The position numbers and the translations under genes were made by a program. From Mycolicibacterium sp. MU0053 (GTDB taxonomy: Bacteria > Actinomycetota > Actinomycetes > Mycobacteriales > Mycobacteriaceae): DNA of 64,000 bases. Within the stretch, counting starts at the first letter, position 1. Each line of letters starts with the position of its first letter. The notes below the pieces were generated by a model that was not told the origin of the DNA, did no database searches, and worked only from the letters and a program-made list of their open reading frames with translations. The DNA lies in contig NZ_OY726397.1 in the NCBI RefSeq assembly GCF_963378095.1, forward strand, positions 3,782,001 through 3,846,000. Reading direction: 5' to 3'. Below, piece after piece: positions 33,111-44,007 of this stretch.

Positions 33111-34123
33111 CAACCCCGCGCGCTGCCCGCACCTACAACCAGGACCATGTTGCCCGCCGTCCCGGTCGAGGCAGGCGCATCAGTATCTATTGGACGTGGA
33201 GTTACCCCTGGGAGGCCCAGCGTGATCCGGCGGCGATGGCCAACCGCTACTCCACCATGACGGAAGTCCGCAATGCGGTCTATCCCGCCTACGAGACGCC
33301 CGAGTTCGAGGCGGACAGATTCCTCCAAGGTATCGCGGGCACACTGGAACTGTTCCACCGCTCGACACTGAGTTTTCAGGGTGTGGCCGCCGAGGTGACG
33401 GGCCAGCCGGTGGCGGTCTTCCAACGGGTCGACCAGGCCGGATATCCCCAGCCGATCGATGAACGGATCCTCGCCGACGCCGACACGCTGATGGTCTTCG
33501 GGCTTGACCACCTCACGTGCGGGTCGGAGTCGGGCGCTGCCGAGGTTGAAGCAATCCGAAGCTGGCTCCGGCGGGCGGGCACGTGCCTGCTGTTGGCCCC
33601 GCATCACGACGTGGGCTTCACCGAAGATCTGCTGCAACGACAGTTGGAGTACGAGCATCACGGTGACCCACTCGTGCCCCGTCAGCAGCGATTCAGTGCG
33701 TACACGCGTTCGTTGATGCGGGAATTGGGGATTCCGGTGCACAATATCTGGGGCTTGCGGCCGGCGGTAATCGCCGGCACCGCAGACATTGCACCGCTCA
33801 CCGTTGCCCACGACCTCGATGGGCCGGGTCTGCTCCGTGGCGTTCCGACGTTGAGTTTCCACCCACATCTCCCCCACTACCAGCTCACCGCCCGAGAGGG
33901 CGACGGCCTGCGTGTGCTGGGCCGCCAACCGGTGGACCCGAATCGGCCACATCCATTCACCGCCGCGGGCAACACCGAGTTCAACGCGGTGATCTGGATG
34001 CCGCCGTCCGGCGACCGAACCGGCGACATCGTGATGATCGACTCGACGCACTTCACGACGCTGTTCGGCGGCACCGACAGTTTGCGCAATTTATGGCGAA
34101 ACATCGCCGGCATGCCGGTCTAG
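33107..34123 (+). CDS. Uncharacterised protein, third gene of DyP-like operon
   Basis: The 338-residue protein has no family I recognise. A stretch in the middle, RILADADTLMVFGLDHLTCGSES then IRSWLRRAGTCLLLAPHHDVGFTEDLL, resembles the flavodoxin-like core of ThuA/class I amidotransferase folds (strand, turn, helix, strand with a His pair), but no Cys-His-Glu triad is evident. The end has NAVIWMPPSGDRTGDIVMIDSTHFTTLFGG, again strand-rich with a His. It starts at a GTG that overlaps the peroxidase stop (GTGA), has no signal peptide, and ends 4 bases before the convergent LuxR gene. Confidence 0.65.
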   Translation: MTTPRAARTYNQDHVARRPGRGRRISIYWTWSYPWEAQRDPAAMANRYSTMTEVRNAVYPAYETPEFEADRFLQGIAGTLELFHRSTLSFQGVAAEVTGQPVAVFQRVDQAGYPQPIDERILADADTLMVFGLDHLTCGSESGAAEVEAIRSWLRRAGTCLLLAPHHDVGFTEDLLQRQLEYEHHGDPLVPRQQRFSAYTRSLMRELGIPVHNIWGLRPAVIAGTADIAPLTVAHDLDGPGLLRGVPTLSFHPHLPHYQLTAREGDGLRVLGRQPVDPNRPHPFTAAGNTEFNAVIWMPPSGDRTGDIVMIDSTHFTTLFGGTDSLRNLWRNIAGMPV

Positions 34124-34127
34124 CGAG

Positions 34128-36332
34128 TCAATTCGGGAGCAGACCAATGCGTTTCGCCTCGGCAACCGCCTCGGCGCGGGAGGCCGCAGCGAGCTTTCGG
34201 TAGATCGAAGCCACCTGACTCTTCACGGTTTCCCGGCCGATCATCAAGTCCTCGGCTATGCGCTGCAACGAGAAATGCGTCGCCAGATAGGGCAACAGTC
34301 GTAGCTCGGCGGTAGTCAGGGGTTTGTGGTCCCCGCCGGCCGCCAACATCCGAACCCGCTCCAGCCGGCGAAGCAACGCGACCGCATCGGGTTCGCGCCG
34401 GCCCGCGCGGTCACCCTTGTCGAGGTGCCGCAGCATCACGTCGCGGTCCCCGATGACTGCCGCAGACCATGCCAACAGGCCGTGTCCGAGCAGCGCGGTG
34501 CGCGCCGCGAGGTCGCCCAGATTATTCAGCAGGCGTTCGGTGATGGCGATCGACAACCGCGCTGCGGTAACCTCGCCGGCGCGTGCCTCACTCACCGCAC
34601 TGGCGGAGTAGACGACGATCATCGGAACCACGTCGCTCAATTCATGGGCATCAACGATCCGCCGGGCGGCGGTGCAACGTGCCAGGCAGCCGGCGTCATC
34701 GCCCTCTCCGAGATCCAACAACCCCAAGTGCGCCAACGCGGCGGCCTCGAAGCCGGGCAGATCACCGAGCAACGGCAGCGCCGATTCAAGCAACGCCCGC
34801 GCTCGATCATTGCGTCCCAGCATGGATTCCGCGGCGCCCTTCATCACCGTCGCCGCGGCCCACCACGGATTCACCTGGTAGTCGCCGGCCGCACGAACCG
34901 TGTCGGCATGCCGTACCGTGTCGTGCACGCCGCCGACCCCGGTCATCGAACTCACCAGGGCGGCAGCGACTCTGACCGAGGGCGTGCAGTCGGCCAGCGG
35001 TTGTCCCCGGTCGGCTCTGCTCGCCAGCACGAGCGAGCGTTGGATCAGCGCCGCATCGCCGGTGGTGACCCCGAGCCACGCGCTGGCTATCGCGGCGTCG
35101 GGGTACTCAGCCACGATCCGCTCGTCCAGCAGACGCACGCGCCGGGCCAGCAGACCGGCCCGGCCGTCGAATCCGAGTCGGACCGCGTCACGGCCCACCA
35201 ACGCCGCCGCGTACCGCCGATCGCCGACGGCCAACGCCTGCACCACTGCTGCGTCGAGGTCGCCCTGGCGTTCCAGCATCCGTGCGGCCCGCCCGGCCAG
35301 CACCCGGTAGCGGGACTGGTCCCCCGCTCGCAGCCGGGACCGCAGCAGGTCCCCGAGCAGACTGTGAAATCGGTACCACACACGTTCGGCGCCAATTGGA
35401 ACCAGAAAGTGGTTGCCGGACGATCGGATCGATTCCAGCAGCCGCCCCGAGTCGCTGCGGCCGAGCACCTCATCCAGGCAGTCGCCGGAAAGCCGGTCCA
35501 GAATCGATGATTCCACCAAAAACGTCAGCGTGTCGGAATCGAGTCGACTCAGCACCTCCTCCACCAGGTAGCCGGCAACCAGTGGATCGCTGCCGGTCAG
35601 CGCGGCAGCATCGGCGCGGTCCCGCGTCGACATCGCCGCCAGCACCACCCCGGCCGCCCAGCCCTCGCACTTGTCCAGCACCGAGCGCAATACGGCGCCG
35701 TCGTCGCACCGACCTCCGACGGCGGTGAAGGCCTGCGTCGCCTCGTCTTCGGAGAGCGTCAACTCGGCGATCCCGATCTCGACCAGTCCGCCGCCGAGCC
35801 GGCGGCGGGCCAAAGGCACCGCCGGTGTGCTTCGACCCACCAGGACCGCCGTCAGCGTGGCCGGGCCCTCGGCGATCAACGCGGCCAGCGCAGCGCGGGC
35901 CGGCGACGCCGACAGTTCGTGGACATCGTCCACCACCACCACCAGCGGCTCGCAGTCCTCCAGCGCCTCGACCAGGGCCGGCACCAGCTGGGTGAGCGGA
36001 TCGCGCCCCGGGCCGCGCAGGTAACGCAGCGCCGCCGGGTTCAGTGGCCGGACCCGATCCACCGCGGCGGCAATGTGCAGCAGCAGATGGATCGGATCCT
36101 CGTCGAGGGGGTCGAGTCGCAGCCAGGCGAACGGCCGCGGGTCGGCGTCATCCCACTGGGCGACCGCCGTCGTCTTGCCATAGCCCGCGGGTGCTTGCAC
36201 CGTGACCAGGTCCCCGCCCCGGGTACCGAGTAACGACTTCACTATGGCGGTCCGGGCCACGACCCCCTCGGGCGTACCGGGCCGCCCGAGCGTGGCAGCC
36301 GGGATATGCGGCTGCCAATCCCCCGCGGTCAC
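34128..36332 (-). CDS. LuxR family ATP-dependent regulator (MalT-like, LAL type)
   Basis: The 734-residue protein has the STAND/LAL layout: ATPase domain with Walker A APAGYGKTT (residues 47-55) and Walker B LVVVVDDVHEL (130-140), a helical TPR-like middle, and a C-terminal LuxR helix-turn-helix (about 672-734: FSLQRIAEDLMIGRETVKSQVASIYRKL, with the recognition part ETVKSQVASIYRKL). Such regulators need ATP and a ligand to activate. GTG 36332 is chosen because TACGAT lies 6 nt before it; the frame continues upstream but would run into the divergent lhr start. It faces the three-gene DyP-like operon, the nearest candidate target. Ligand unknown. Confidence 0.85.
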   Translation of the reverse strand: MTAGDWQPHIPAATLGRPGTPEGVVARTAIVKSLLGTRGGDLVTVQAPAGYGKTTAVAQWDDADPRPFAWLRLDPLDEDPIHLLLHIAAAVDRVRPLNPAALRYLRGPGRDPLTQLVPALVEALEDCEPLVVVVDDVHELSASPARAALAALIAEGPATLTAVLVGRSTPAVPLARRRLGGGLVEIGIAELTLSEDEATQAFTAVGGRCDDGAVLRSVLDKCEGWAAGVVLAAMSTRDRADAAALTGSDPLVAGYLVEEVLSRLDSDTLTFLVESSILDRLSGDCLDEVLGRSDSGRLLESIRSSGNHFLVPIGAERVWYRFHSLLGDLLRSRLRAGDQSRYRVLAGRAARMLERQGDLDAAVVQALAVGDRRYAAALVGRDAVRLGFDGRAGLLARRVRLLDERIVAEYPDAAIASAWLGVTTGDAALIQRSLVLASRADRGQPLADCTPSVRVAAALVSSMTGVGGVHDTVRHADTVRAAGDYQVNPWWAAATVMKGAAESMLGRNDRARALLESALPLLGDLPGFEAAALAHLGLLDLGEGDDAGCLARCTAARRIVDAHELSDVVPMIVVYSASAVSEARAGEVTAARLSIAITERLLNNLGDLAARTALLGHGLLAWSAAVIGDRDVMLRHLDKGDRAGRREPDAVALLRRLERVRMLAAGGDHKPLTTAELRLLPYLATHFSLQRIAEDLMIGRETVKSQVASIYRKLAAASRAEAVAEAKRIGLLPN

Positions 36333-36338
36333 GAGGAA

Positions 36339-36344
36339 ATCGTA
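36339..36344 (-). promoter_or_regulatory. -10 box for leaderless LuxR gene
   Basis: TACGAT on the minus strand, 6 nt before the GTG at 36332. Confidence 0.45.
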
Positions 36345-36456
36345 TCCATCCGACGGCGGCCGCCGCGCGATTACGCACGACCCGAGGATTTCCTGGAGAG
36401 TCCCTGGGAGTCCCCTGCCAATGCACGTTGTCGCACCCACTTGGCACGATGGTGTA

Positions 36457-39400
36457 ATGGCCCGCCCCGTCGATCCGCTGGCCCGCTTCGGCGAGCTCAC
36501 CCGGCACTGGTTCGCGGGCACCTTCGTGGCCCCGACACCAGCCCAGGCCCAGGCCTGGGCGGCGATCGCCGACGGCGACAACACGCTGGTCATAGCCCCT
36601 ACCGGGTCGGGCAAGACGCTCGCGGCGTTCCTGTGGGCCATCGACCGGCTGGCACATTCCGACGGCGACGCCGCGGAAACCACACCGAGCACCCGGGTGC
36701 TCTACGTTTCGCCGTTGAAGGCACTGGCGGTCGACGTCGAACGCAACCTGCGCACCCCGCTGACCGGCATTTCGCGCATCGCGGAACGCGACGGGGTCGC
36801 GCCGCCGAGCATCAGCGTCGGAGTCCGCTCCGGCGACACCCCGCCGAACCGCCGCCGGGAACTCATCGCCAAGCCGCCCGACATCCTGATCACCACGCCC
36901 GAATCGTTGTTCTTGATGCTGACCTCGGCGGCCCGCGGGGCGCTGGCCGGGGTGCAGACGGTCATCGTCGACGAGGTGCACGCGGTCGCGGGCACCAAGC
37001 GGGGTGCGCACCTGGCGCTCTCGCTGGAACGCCTCGACGCGCTGCTGGACCGGCCCGCCCAACGGATCGGCCTCTCGGCCACCGTGCGCCCGGCCGAGGA
37101 GGTGGCGCGGTTCCTGTCCGGCGCCACCCGCACCACCATCGTCGCGCCGCCGGCGACCAAGACCTTCGAGCTCAGCGTGCAGGTCCCCGTGCCGGACATG
37201 GCCAACCTGGAGGACAACTCCATCTGGCCCGATGTCGAGGAACGCATCGTCGACCTCATCGAGGCGCACAACTCGTCGATCGTGTTCGCCAACTCACGGC
37301 GGCTGGCCGAACGGCTCACCGCCCGGCTCAACGAGATTCATGCCGAGCGGCTCGGACTGGGCCCCGACGCCGCGGACGGCACCAACCCCGATGTCGCGGG
37401 CGGCGCGCCCGCCTACATCATGGCCAGCGGCCAAACCTCGGGCGCCGAACCGGTGCTGGCGCGGGCCCACCACGGGTCGGTCTCCAAGGAAACCCGCGCC
37501 GAGGTCGAGAACGCGCTCAAGATCGGTAGCCTCAAGGCCGTCGTCGCCACCTCGAGCCTCGAGCTGGGAATCGACATGGGTGCAGTCGATCTCGTCATCC
37601 AGGTCGAGACGCCCCCGTCGGTGGCCAGCGGTCTGCAACGCATCGGCCGGGCCGGGCATCAGGTCGGGGAGATCAGCCAGGGCGTCTTGCTGCCCAAGCA
37701 CCGCACCGACCTGATCGGGTGCGGGGTCACCGTGCAGCGCATGCTGGCCGGGCAGATCGAGGCCATGCGGGTACCGACCAACCCGCTGGACATCCTGGCC
37801 CAACACACGATCGCGGCGTGCGCGCTGGAACCGCTGGACGCCGACGACTGGTTCGACACGGTCCGGCGCAGCGCACCGTTTGCGACGCTGCCGCGCAGCG
37901 CCTTCGAAGCCACCCTGGACCTGTTGAGCGGCAAGTTCCCGTCGACGGAGTTCGCCGAACTGCGCCCGCGCATCGTCTATGACCGCGACACCGGCGCGCT
38001 GACAGCGCGACCCGGCGCGCAACGGTTGGCGGTGACCTCCGGCGGTGCGATTCCTGACCGCGGGCTGTTCACGGTGTATCTGGCCAGCAGCGCGGACACC
38101 GAGAAGCCCTCTCGGGTCGGCGAACTCGATGAGGAGATGGTCTACGAGTCGCGGCCCGGCGACGTGATCTCCTTGGGCGCCACCAGCTGGCGCATCACCG
38201 AGATCACCCACGACCGGGTGCTGGTGATCCCGGCTCCCGGCCAGCCCGCCCGGCTGCCCTTCTGGCGCGGCGACGGCATCGGCCGCCCGGCCGAACTCGG
38301 TGCCGCGATCGGCGCGTTCACCGGGGAGCTGGCCCGGCTGGACCGGCCCGCGTTCGAGCAGCGTTGCGGGGCGATCGGTTTCGACGGCTATGCGACCGAC
38401 AACCTGTGGCAGCTACTCGACGAGCAACGCGGTGCGACCGGCACGGTGCCGTCGGACACCGCGCTGCTGGTGGAGCGCTTTCGCGATGAACTCGGCGACT
38501 GGCGCGTCATCCTGCACTCCCCCTACGGGCTGCGTGTGCACGGTCCGCTGGCACTCGCGGTCGGCAAGCGGCTGTATGACCGCTACGGCATCGACGAAAA
38601 GCCGACCGCCTCCGACGACGGCATCATCGTCCGGCTGCCCGATGCCTTAAACGGCCAAGAAACCGCCCCGGGCGCAGAGATCTTCGTGTTCGACCCCGAC
38701 GAGATCGAACCCCTGGTCACCGCGGAGGTCGGCGGCTCGGCGCTGTTCGCGGCGCGCTTCCGTGAGTGCGCGGCCCGCGCGCTGCTGCTGCCGCGGCGGC
38801 ATCCGGGCAAGCGTTCACCGCTGTGGCATCAGCGCCAACGCGCCGCGCAGTTGCTGGACGTGGCCCGGCACTACCCCGACTTTCCGATCGTGCTCGAGGC
38901 GGTCCGGGAATGCCTGCAGGACGTCTACGACGTCCCGAGCCTGACCGCGCTGATGACCCGCATCGCGAGCCGCCGGGTGCGGATCGCCGAGATCGAGACC
39001 GTCACGCCCTCCCCGTTCGCGGCGTCGTTGCTGTTCGGCTACGTGGGTGCCTTCATGTACGAGGGCGACAGCCCGCTCGCCGAACGCCGCGCCGCCGCAC
39101 TGGCTTTGGACCCCACGCTGTTGGCCGAACTGTTGGGCCGCATCGAGCTGCGCGAGCTGCTCGACGCCGAGGTCATCGCCTCGACCGCCCGTCAACTGCA
39201 GCATCTCACCCCGGAGCGGGCCGTGCGCGACGCCGAGGGTGTCGCCGACCTGCTGCGGCTGCTGGGCCCGCTGACCGCCGACGAGATCGCGGACCGCGCG
39301 GCCGGCGTCGAGGTGACCGAGTGGCTCGACAGTCTGCGCGGCGCAAAACGGGCGGTGCCCGTCTCCTACGCCGACCGGCAGTGGTGGGTCGCGGTGGAGG

Positions 39401-41052
39401 ACATCGCGCGGTTGCGCGACGGGGTCGGCGTGGCGGTGCCGGTCGGGGTGGCGGCGGCGTTCCTCGAACCGGTCCTCGACCCGCTCGGTGAGCTGCTGGG
39501 ACGCTACGCGCGCACCCGCGGGCCGTTCACCACCGCCGACGCGGCGGCCCGGTTCGGGCTGGGCCCGCGGGTGGCCGCCGATGTGCTGGGCCGCCTCGCG
39601 GTCGACGGCAAACTGGTACGCGGCGAGTTCGTCGACGCACCCACCGACGTGCCACACGGGGATCAGTGGTGCGACGCCGAGGTGCTGCGCATCCTGCGCC
39701 GCCGGTCACTGGCCGCGCTGCGGGCCCAGATCGAGCCGGTGAGCACGTCCGCGTACGCCCGGTTCCTGCAGTCGTGGCAGCAGGTCGGCGGTCCGGGAGC
39801 CGGGGCACACACCCACACCGTGGTCGGCGTCGACGGCCTGGCCACCGTGATCGACCAGCTCGCCGGGCTGCCGATGCCGGCATCCGCGGTCGAGCCGCTG
39901 ATCTTCGGTCAACGTGTCCGCGACTATCAGCCGGCGATGCTGGACGAGCTGCTGGCTTCCGGTGAGGTGGTGTGGTCGGGTGCCGGAGCCTTGGCCGCCG
40001 CCGACGGCTGGATCGCGTTTCACGGCGCCGACACCGCGCCGCTGTCGCTGCGGCCGCCGAGCGAGATCGACCTGACCGCGGCGCACCGGGGCATCCTGGC
40101 CGCCCTCGAGGGCACCGGCGCGTACTTCTTCCGCCAGTTGGCCGTCGATGGTGTCGACACCGAGACGCTCAAAGCGGCGCTGTGGGAACTGATCTGGGCG
40201 GGCCATGTCACCGGGGACACGTTCGCCCCGGTTCGGGCACTGCTGTCGGGCGATCGTCGGTCCGGGTCCCGCCGGGCCGCCACCCCGGCGCACCGGCAGC
40301 GCCGCGCGCCCCGGATGAAGAGCTACCGCATCGGGGTGAACGTCGGCGCGCATCCCCGCGATGTCGACCCCACCGTGGCCGGGCGCTGGTCGTTGCTGCC
40401 GATCGCCGAGACGGATTCGACGCTGCGCGCGCACTTTCAGGCCGATCAGTTGCTGGCCCGCCACGGCGTCCTCACCCGGGGTGCCGTGACCGCCGAGAAC
40501 ACTCCGGGCGGCTTCGCGATGCTCTACAAGGTGCTGGCCGTCCTCGAGGATGCGGGCCGCTGCCAACGCGGATACTTCGTCGAATCGCTCGGGGGCGCCC
40601 AGTTCGCGACGGCGACCACGGTGGACCGGCTGCGGGGCTTCGCCGACAACATCGACGACGAGCGCACCATCGGTGGCACCTCGGTGCTGGCGGCCACCGA
40701 CCCCGCCAATCCGTACGGCGCCGCGCTGCCGTGGCCCAGCCGGGCCGCCGACACCGACTCCGCGCACCGCCCGGGCCGCAAGGCCGGTGCACTGGTGGCC
40801 CTCGTCGACGGCGCGCTGGCGTGGTTCATCGAGCGCGGCGGCCGCTCGCTGCTGACCTTCACCGGTGACGCCGGGGTCCACAACGCGGCCGCCGCAGCGT
40901 TGGCCGAACTGGTGACCCAGCGGCGCATTCCAGGACTGCTGGTGGAGCGCATCGACGGTGTGCCGGTTCTCACCGACCGCGATTCGGCGGCCTCGGCCGC
41001 GCTGATCGCCGCCGGGTTTTCCCGCACCCCGCGTGGACTGCGGCTGCGCTGA
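36457..41052 (+). CDS. lhr: ATP-dependent DNA helicase Lhr
   Basis: Lhr is a 3'-5' superfamily 2 helicase induced by DNA damage in mycobacteria. The 1531-residue protein has Walker [16 protein letters not shown] (residues 47-61), [14 protein letters not shown] (Ia), the DEVH box in [22 protein letters not shown] (III), [14 protein letters not shown] (IV) and [16 protein letters not shown] (VI), then the winged-helix and long Lhr-specific C-terminal region ending LRLR. ATG 36457 gives the expected length (1513 in Rv3296). It is divergent from the LuxR gene and its stop overlaps the nei start (TGATG). The pairing of helicase and glycosylase suggests linked repair roles. Confidence 0.95.
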   Translation: MARPVDPLARFGELTRHWFAGTFVAPTPAQAQAWAAIADGDNTLVIAPTGSGKTLAAFLWAIDRLAHSDGDAAETTPSTRVLYVSPLKALAVDVERNLRTPLTGISRIAERDGVAPPSISVGVRSGDTPPNRRRELIAKPPDILITTPESLFLMLTSAARGALAGVQTVIVDEVHAVAGTKRGAHLALSLERLDALLDRPAQRIGLSATVRPAEEVARFLSGATRTTIVAPPATKTFELSVQVPVPDMANLEDNSIWPDVEERIVDLIEAHNSSIVFANSRRLAERLTARLNEIHAERLGLGPDAADGTNPDVAGGAPAYIMASGQTSGAEPVLARAHHGSVSKETRAEVENALKIGSLKAVVATSSLELGIDMGAVDLVIQVETPPSVASGLQRIGRAGHQVGEISQGVLLPKHRTDLIGCGVTVQRMLAGQIEAMRVPTNPLDILAQHTIAACALEPLDADDWFDTVRRSAPFATLPRSAFEATLDLLSGKFPSTEFAELRPRIVYDRDTGALTARPGAQRLAVTSGGAIPDRGLFTVYLASSADTEKPSRVGELDEEMVYESRPGDVISLGATSWRITEITHDRVLVIPAPGQPARLPFWRGDGIGRPAELGAAIGAFTGELARLDRPAFEQRCGAIGFDGYATDNLWQLLDEQRGATGTVPSDTALLVERFRDELGDWRVILHSPYGLRVHGPLALAVGKRLYDRYGIDEKPTASDDGIIVRLPDALNGQETAPGAEIFVFDPDEIEPLVTAEVGGSALFAARFRECAARALLLPRRHPGKRSPLWHQRQRAAQLLDVARHYPDFPIVLEAVRECLQDVYDVPSLTALMTRIASRRVRIAEIETVTPSPFAASLLFGYVGAFMYEGDSPLAERRAAALALDPTLLAELLGRIELRELLDAEVIASTARQLQHLTPERAVRDAEGVADLLRLLGPLTADEIADRAAGVEVTEWLDSLRGAKRAVPVSYADRQWWVAVEDIARLRDGVGVAVPVGVAAAFLEPVLDPLGELLGRYARTRGPFTTADAAARFGLGPRVAADVLGRLAVDGKLVRGEFVDAPTDVPHGDQWCDAEVLRILRRRSLAALRAQIEPVSTSAYARFLQSWQQVGGPGAGAHTHTVVGVDGLATVIDQLAGLPMPASAVEPLIFGQRVRDYQPAMLDELLASGEVVWSGAGALAAADGWIAFHGADTAPLSLRPPSEIDLTAAHRGILAALEGTGAYFFRQLAVDGVDTETLKAALWELIWAGHVTGDTFAPVRALLSGDRRSGSRRAATPAHRQRRAPRMKSYRIGVNVGAHPRDVDPTVAGRWSLLPIAETDSTLRAHFQADQLLARHGVLTRGAVTAENTPGGFAMLYKVLAVLEDAGRCQRGYFVESLGGAQFATATTVDRLRGFADNIDDERTIGGTSVLAATDPANPYGAALPWPSRAADTDSAHRPGRKAGALVALVDGALAWFIERGGRSLLTFTGDAGVHNAAAAALAELVTQRRIPGLLVERIDGVPVLTDRDSAASAALIAAGFSRTPRGLRLR

Positions 41053-41804
41053 TGCCCGAGGGCGACACCATCTTTCGGGCGGCCGGCCAGTTGCGCGCCG
41101 CGCTGGTGGGCAAGGTGCTGACCCGCTGCGATGTGCGGGTTCCGCAATACGCCACGGTGGATCTGAGCGGGCACGTCGTCGACGAGGTGCTCAGTCGCGG
41201 CAAGCATCTGTTCATCCGCGCCGGCGCATTCAGCGTCCACTCGCACTTGAAGATGGACGGCAGCTGGCAGACCGGGCGGGTGCGCGTCGCGCCGCACCGG
41301 ATTCGGATCATCCTGGAAACCACCGACTCACACGCGGTGGGCGTCGACCTCGGGGTGCTGGAGATCCTGCCCCGCGACCACGACCTCGACGTCGTCGCGC
41401 AGCTGGGTCCGGACCTGTTGGGTCCGGACTGGTCCGCGGAGGTCGCCGCGGCGAATCTGCTGGCCGATCCGGGCCGACCGATCGGCGAGACACTGCTGGA
41501 TCAGCGCGTGCTGGCCGGCATCGGCAACGTCTACGCCAACGAACTGTGCTTCGTCTTCGGGCTGCGGCCGCACACCGCGGTCGGCGAGGTGGCCGATGCC
41601 CTCCGGTTGGCGAAGCGGGCCCAACAGATGTTGTGGGCCAACCGACTCCGGGTGCAACGCTGCACCACCGGCGACACCCACCGCGGCCGCGAACTGTGGG
41701 TGTACGGCCGCGCCGGCGAGCCGTGCCGTCGGTGCGGGACGCCGATCCGCCACGACAGCGGTGGCGACCGGGTCACCTACTGGTGCCCGACGTGTCAGCG
41801 CTGA
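41052..41804 (+). CDS. nei: Endonuclease VIII (Nei1) DNA glycosylase
   Basis: Nei removes oxidised pyrimidines and nicks the strand. The 250-residue protein starts [11 protein letters not shown], with the catalytic Pro2 exposed after removal of Met and Glu3 as partner; it has the H2TH motif [20 protein letters not shown] and a C-terminal zinc finger (Cys-x2-Cys in CRRCGTPI and YWCPTCQR). The start overlaps the lhr stop by one base, so the two are translated together. Orthologue of Rv3297. Confidence 0.95.
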   Translation: MPEGDTIFRAAGQLRAALVGKVLTRCDVRVPQYATVDLSGHVVDEVLSRGKHLFIRAGAFSVHSHLKMDGSWQTGRVRVAPHRIRIILETTDSHAVGVDLGVLEILPRDHDLDVVAQLGPDLLGPDWSAEVAAANLLADPGRPIGETLLDQRVLAGIGNVYANELCFVFGLRPHTAVGEVADALRLAKRAQQMLWANRLRVQRCTTGDTHRGRELWVYGRAGEPCRRCGTPIRHDSGGDRVTYWCPTCQR

Positions 41805-41805
41805 G

Positions 41806-42237
41806 TCAGACGGTGCACTCGGTGGCCGCCACCTGGGTGGCGATCACACAGGCCGAGGCGTTGGACAGTTTCCAGGCCCCGTCCTGGTTCACCCAGAAGA
41901 TGTCGTGGGTGCGGGTTCCCATCACCGGCACCGACACCGCGAGCTGCGCGTCCACCCGATCGCCGTTGAGCGTGGGGTTCTGCACCCGCCAATCGAACAA
42001 TGCGCTGTAGCGGTTCATCTGATTGGCGATGTTGTTGGCGGTGGGCACCGCGGCTTGACCGCCCTGCAACTCGGCGGCGCGCTGCGCGTCGGAGGCACCG
42101 GTGTTCAGCACCAGCTGCAGCTGCGACGTCAATTGGTCGGCTGTCGGGACCGCCGGGGCCGGGTCGGCCAACGCCACGCCCGCTCCACTCAAGGCTCCCG
42201 CGGCCAACACCGTCATCGCCGCCACCACTGCACGCAT
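41806..42237 (-). CDS. Secreted MTB12-like low molecular weight antigen
   Basis: The 143-residue protein has a signal peptide (VVAAMTVLAAGALSGAGVALA, cleavage after ALA at ~24), a short PAPAVPTADQL linker and a fold related to the MTB12/CFP-2 antigen family (Rv2376c and others): LQLVLNTGASDAQRAAELQGG, MNRYSALFDWRVQNP and DAQLAVSVPVMGTRTHDIFWVNQDGAWKLSNASACVIA, the last containing GAWKLS and two cysteines. ATG 42237. It is convergent with nei, with one base between stop codons. The role of the family is unknown; it is a NTF2-like secreted domain. Confidence 0.8.
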   Translation of the reverse strand: MRAVVAAMTVLAAGALSGAGVALADPAPAVPTADQLTSQLQLVLNTGASDAQRAAELQGGQAAVPTANNIANQMNRYSALFDWRVQNPTLNGDRVDAQLAVSVPVMGTRTHDIFWVNQDGAWKLSNASACVIATQVAATECTV

Positions 42238-42349
42238 CTATTTGCCTCTCGTCCCGGTCAGGTCAGCGCTCACCAAACCACCTCGGACCCCGCTCGACAA
42301 GACCTACCCCAGTTACGTCAAAAGTGACAAAACTGCGCCCGGCTTCTCT

Positions 42350-42355
42350 CATAAT
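42350..42355 (+). promoter_or_regulatory. -10 box for leaderless DUF2834 gene
   Basis: CATAAT, 6 nt before the ATG at 42362. Confidence 0.45.
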
Positions 42356-42361
42356 CCCGAC

Positions 42362-42847
42362 ATGGTCTCGCTCATCGTTCACTTCGTGCTCGGCATTGCC
42401 GTCATCGCCTGGATCGTCCGCGCCAACCCACAGATCTTCGCCCGGGTCGAGGCGGAGCCACTGTTCTCGAAAATGGAGGTCACCTACTACGCGATCGGCA
42501 TCGCCTCGATTGCGCTCGGCTACTACTTCAACCATCAGTTCGTGGCGACCTACGCCGTCGAGGGCGGCAATCCCATCTGGGGCCAGGGCAGCTGGCAGCA
42601 GTTCATCGCGCTCGGCTACACCAACCCCGCGGCGGCCTCGGCCAGCCAGGACTACACGATCATCAACGTGATCCTGCTGCCGCTGTTCACCATCGCCGAC
42701 GGGCTACGTCGCGGCGTCAAGCACCCGTGGCTGTTCTTCGTGAGCAGTCTGTTCACCAGCTGCGCGTTCGCCTACGCGTTCTACTTCGCCACGATCGAGC
42801 GACAGCACCGCCAGCAGAACCTGCAGGCTCGCCGAGCGGCTGTCTAG
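42362..42847 (+). CDS. DUF2834-type membrane protein
   Basis: The 161-residue protein has four hydrophobic segments (about residues 3-20, 39-57, 101-118 and 125-147) with the connecting features YYFNHQFVATYAVEGGNP and LFTIADGLRRGVKHPWLFF, which match DUF2834 membrane proteins. The frame continues upstream without similarity, and the leaderless-type promoter supports ATG 42362. No function is known. It is convergent with the desaturase gene, 22 bases apart. Confidence 0.75.
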   Translation: MVSLIVHFVLGIAVIAWIVRANPQIFARVEAEPLFSKMEVTYYAIGIASIALGYYFNHQFVATYAVEGGNPIWGQGSWQQFIALGYTNPAAASASQDYTIINVILLPLFTIADGLRRGVKHPWLFFVSSLFTSCAFAYAFYFATIERQHRQQNLQARRAAV

Positions 42848-42869
42848 GCACCCGTTTCCAGCCCGCGGA

Positions 42870-43979
42870 TCACACCGGCAGCGCGAGCCGGAAGATCTTG
42901 CGCACCACCGACCCGAACTGCTTCGACAGCGACCCCGCGTTGTACGGAATCCCGTAGCGCTCGCAGATGTCGCGGACCTCATCCGAGATCTCCGCGTACC
43001 GATGCGCCGGCAGATCCGGAAACAGGTGGTGTTCGATCTGGAACGACAGGTTGCCGCTCAGGATGTGGAACAGCTTGCCGCCGGTCAGGTTTGCCGAGCC
43101 GAGGATCTGCCGGAAGTACCACTGCCCGCGGGTCTCGGCCTTGGTCTCCTCGACACTGAATTCACTGGTGCCGTCCGGGAAGTGGCCGCAGAAGATGATC
43201 ATGAAAGCCCACACGTTGCGCATCAGGTTGGCCGTCATGTTCCCGGCGAACACCAGCGGCGCGAACGGCCCGGCCAGCAGCGGGAACGCCGCGTAGTCCT
43301 TGAGGGTCTGGTTCCTGGTCTTGCGCCAGATCTCCTCCAGCACTTCGCGTTTGTCGGTAATCCGGACCTCACCGGCGAGGATGCGTTCCGACTCCATCTC
43401 GTGCAGCGCCACCCCGTACTGGAACAGCACCATCAACAGGAACGCATAGACCGGGTTGCCCAGGAAGTACGGACGCCACTTCTGGTCGTCGCTCATCCGC
43501 AGGATGCCGTAGCCGATGTCGCGGTCCATGCCGACGATGTTGGTGTAGGTGTGGTGCATGTAGTTGTGCGAATGCCGCCACTGGTCGGCCGGGCAGGCGG
43601 TGTCCCACTCGAAGTCCCGACCCTGCAGCGACGGATCGCCCATCCAGTCGTACTGACCGTGCATGACGTTGTGCCCGATCTCCATGTTGTCGATGATTTT
43701 CGACAGACCGAGCAGCGCGGTGCCGGCCAGCCAAAACGGCGGGAAGATGCCGGCGAAAAGCAGTGCGCGGCCGCCGATCTCGAGCCCCCGCTGAGCCTTG
43801 ACCATCCGGCGGATGTAGCCGGCGTCACGCTCACCGAGGTCGGCGATCACGCGCTCCTTGATGGCGTCGAGTTCGGCGCCGAACGCCTCCACCTGTTCGG
43901 GAGTCAGCCGCACCGTGGTGCCGCCGACCTGCTTCTCGATCACGCGATCGGCAGTGGGGGTGTTGATGACAGTGGTCAT
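42870..43979 (-). CDS. desA3: Membrane fatty acid desaturase (DesA3-like)
   Basis: DesA3 is an integral membrane stearoyl-CoA delta-9 desaturase making oleate for membrane lipids. The 369-residue protein has the three His boxes: HNVMH (103-107), HSHNYMHH (136-143) and QIEHHLFP (314-321), and hydrophobic segments around 72-95, 173-195 and 235-265. AGGAGG precedes the ATG by 6 nt. The gene follows its electron donor (44008-45081) by 28 bases as in Rv3230c-Rv3229c. Control is likely by the FabR/DesT-like regulator with two operators upstream. It is shorter than DesA3 of M. tuberculosis (427), mainly at the N-terminus. Confidence 0.92.
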   Translation of the reverse strand: MTTVINTPTADRVIEKQVGGTTVRLTPEQVEAFGAELDAIKERVIADLGERDAGYIRRMVKAQRGLEIGGRALLFAGIFPPFWLAGTALLGLSKIIDNMEIGHNVMHGQYDWMGDPSLQGRDFEWDTACPADQWRHSHNYMHHTYTNIVGMDRDIGYGILRMSDDQKWRPYFLGNPVYAFLLMVLFQYGVALHEMESERILAGEVRITDKREVLEEIWRKTRNQTLKDYAAFPLLAGPFAPLVFAGNMTANLMRNVWAFMIIFCGHFPDGTSEFSVEETKAETRGQWYFRQILGSANLTGGKLFHILSGNLSFQIEHHLFPDLPAHRYAEISDEVRDICERYGIPYNAGSLSKQFGSVVRKIFRLALPV

Positions 43980-44007
43980 GATTGCCTCCTGGTCTGTTCT
44001 GAAGTGG

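Noticed and set aside
36374..36692. Longer N-terminus for the LuxR-type regulator
   Set aside because: The extra residues are antisense to lhr coding sequence and unlike the family; a promoter-like box supports the GTG at 36332.
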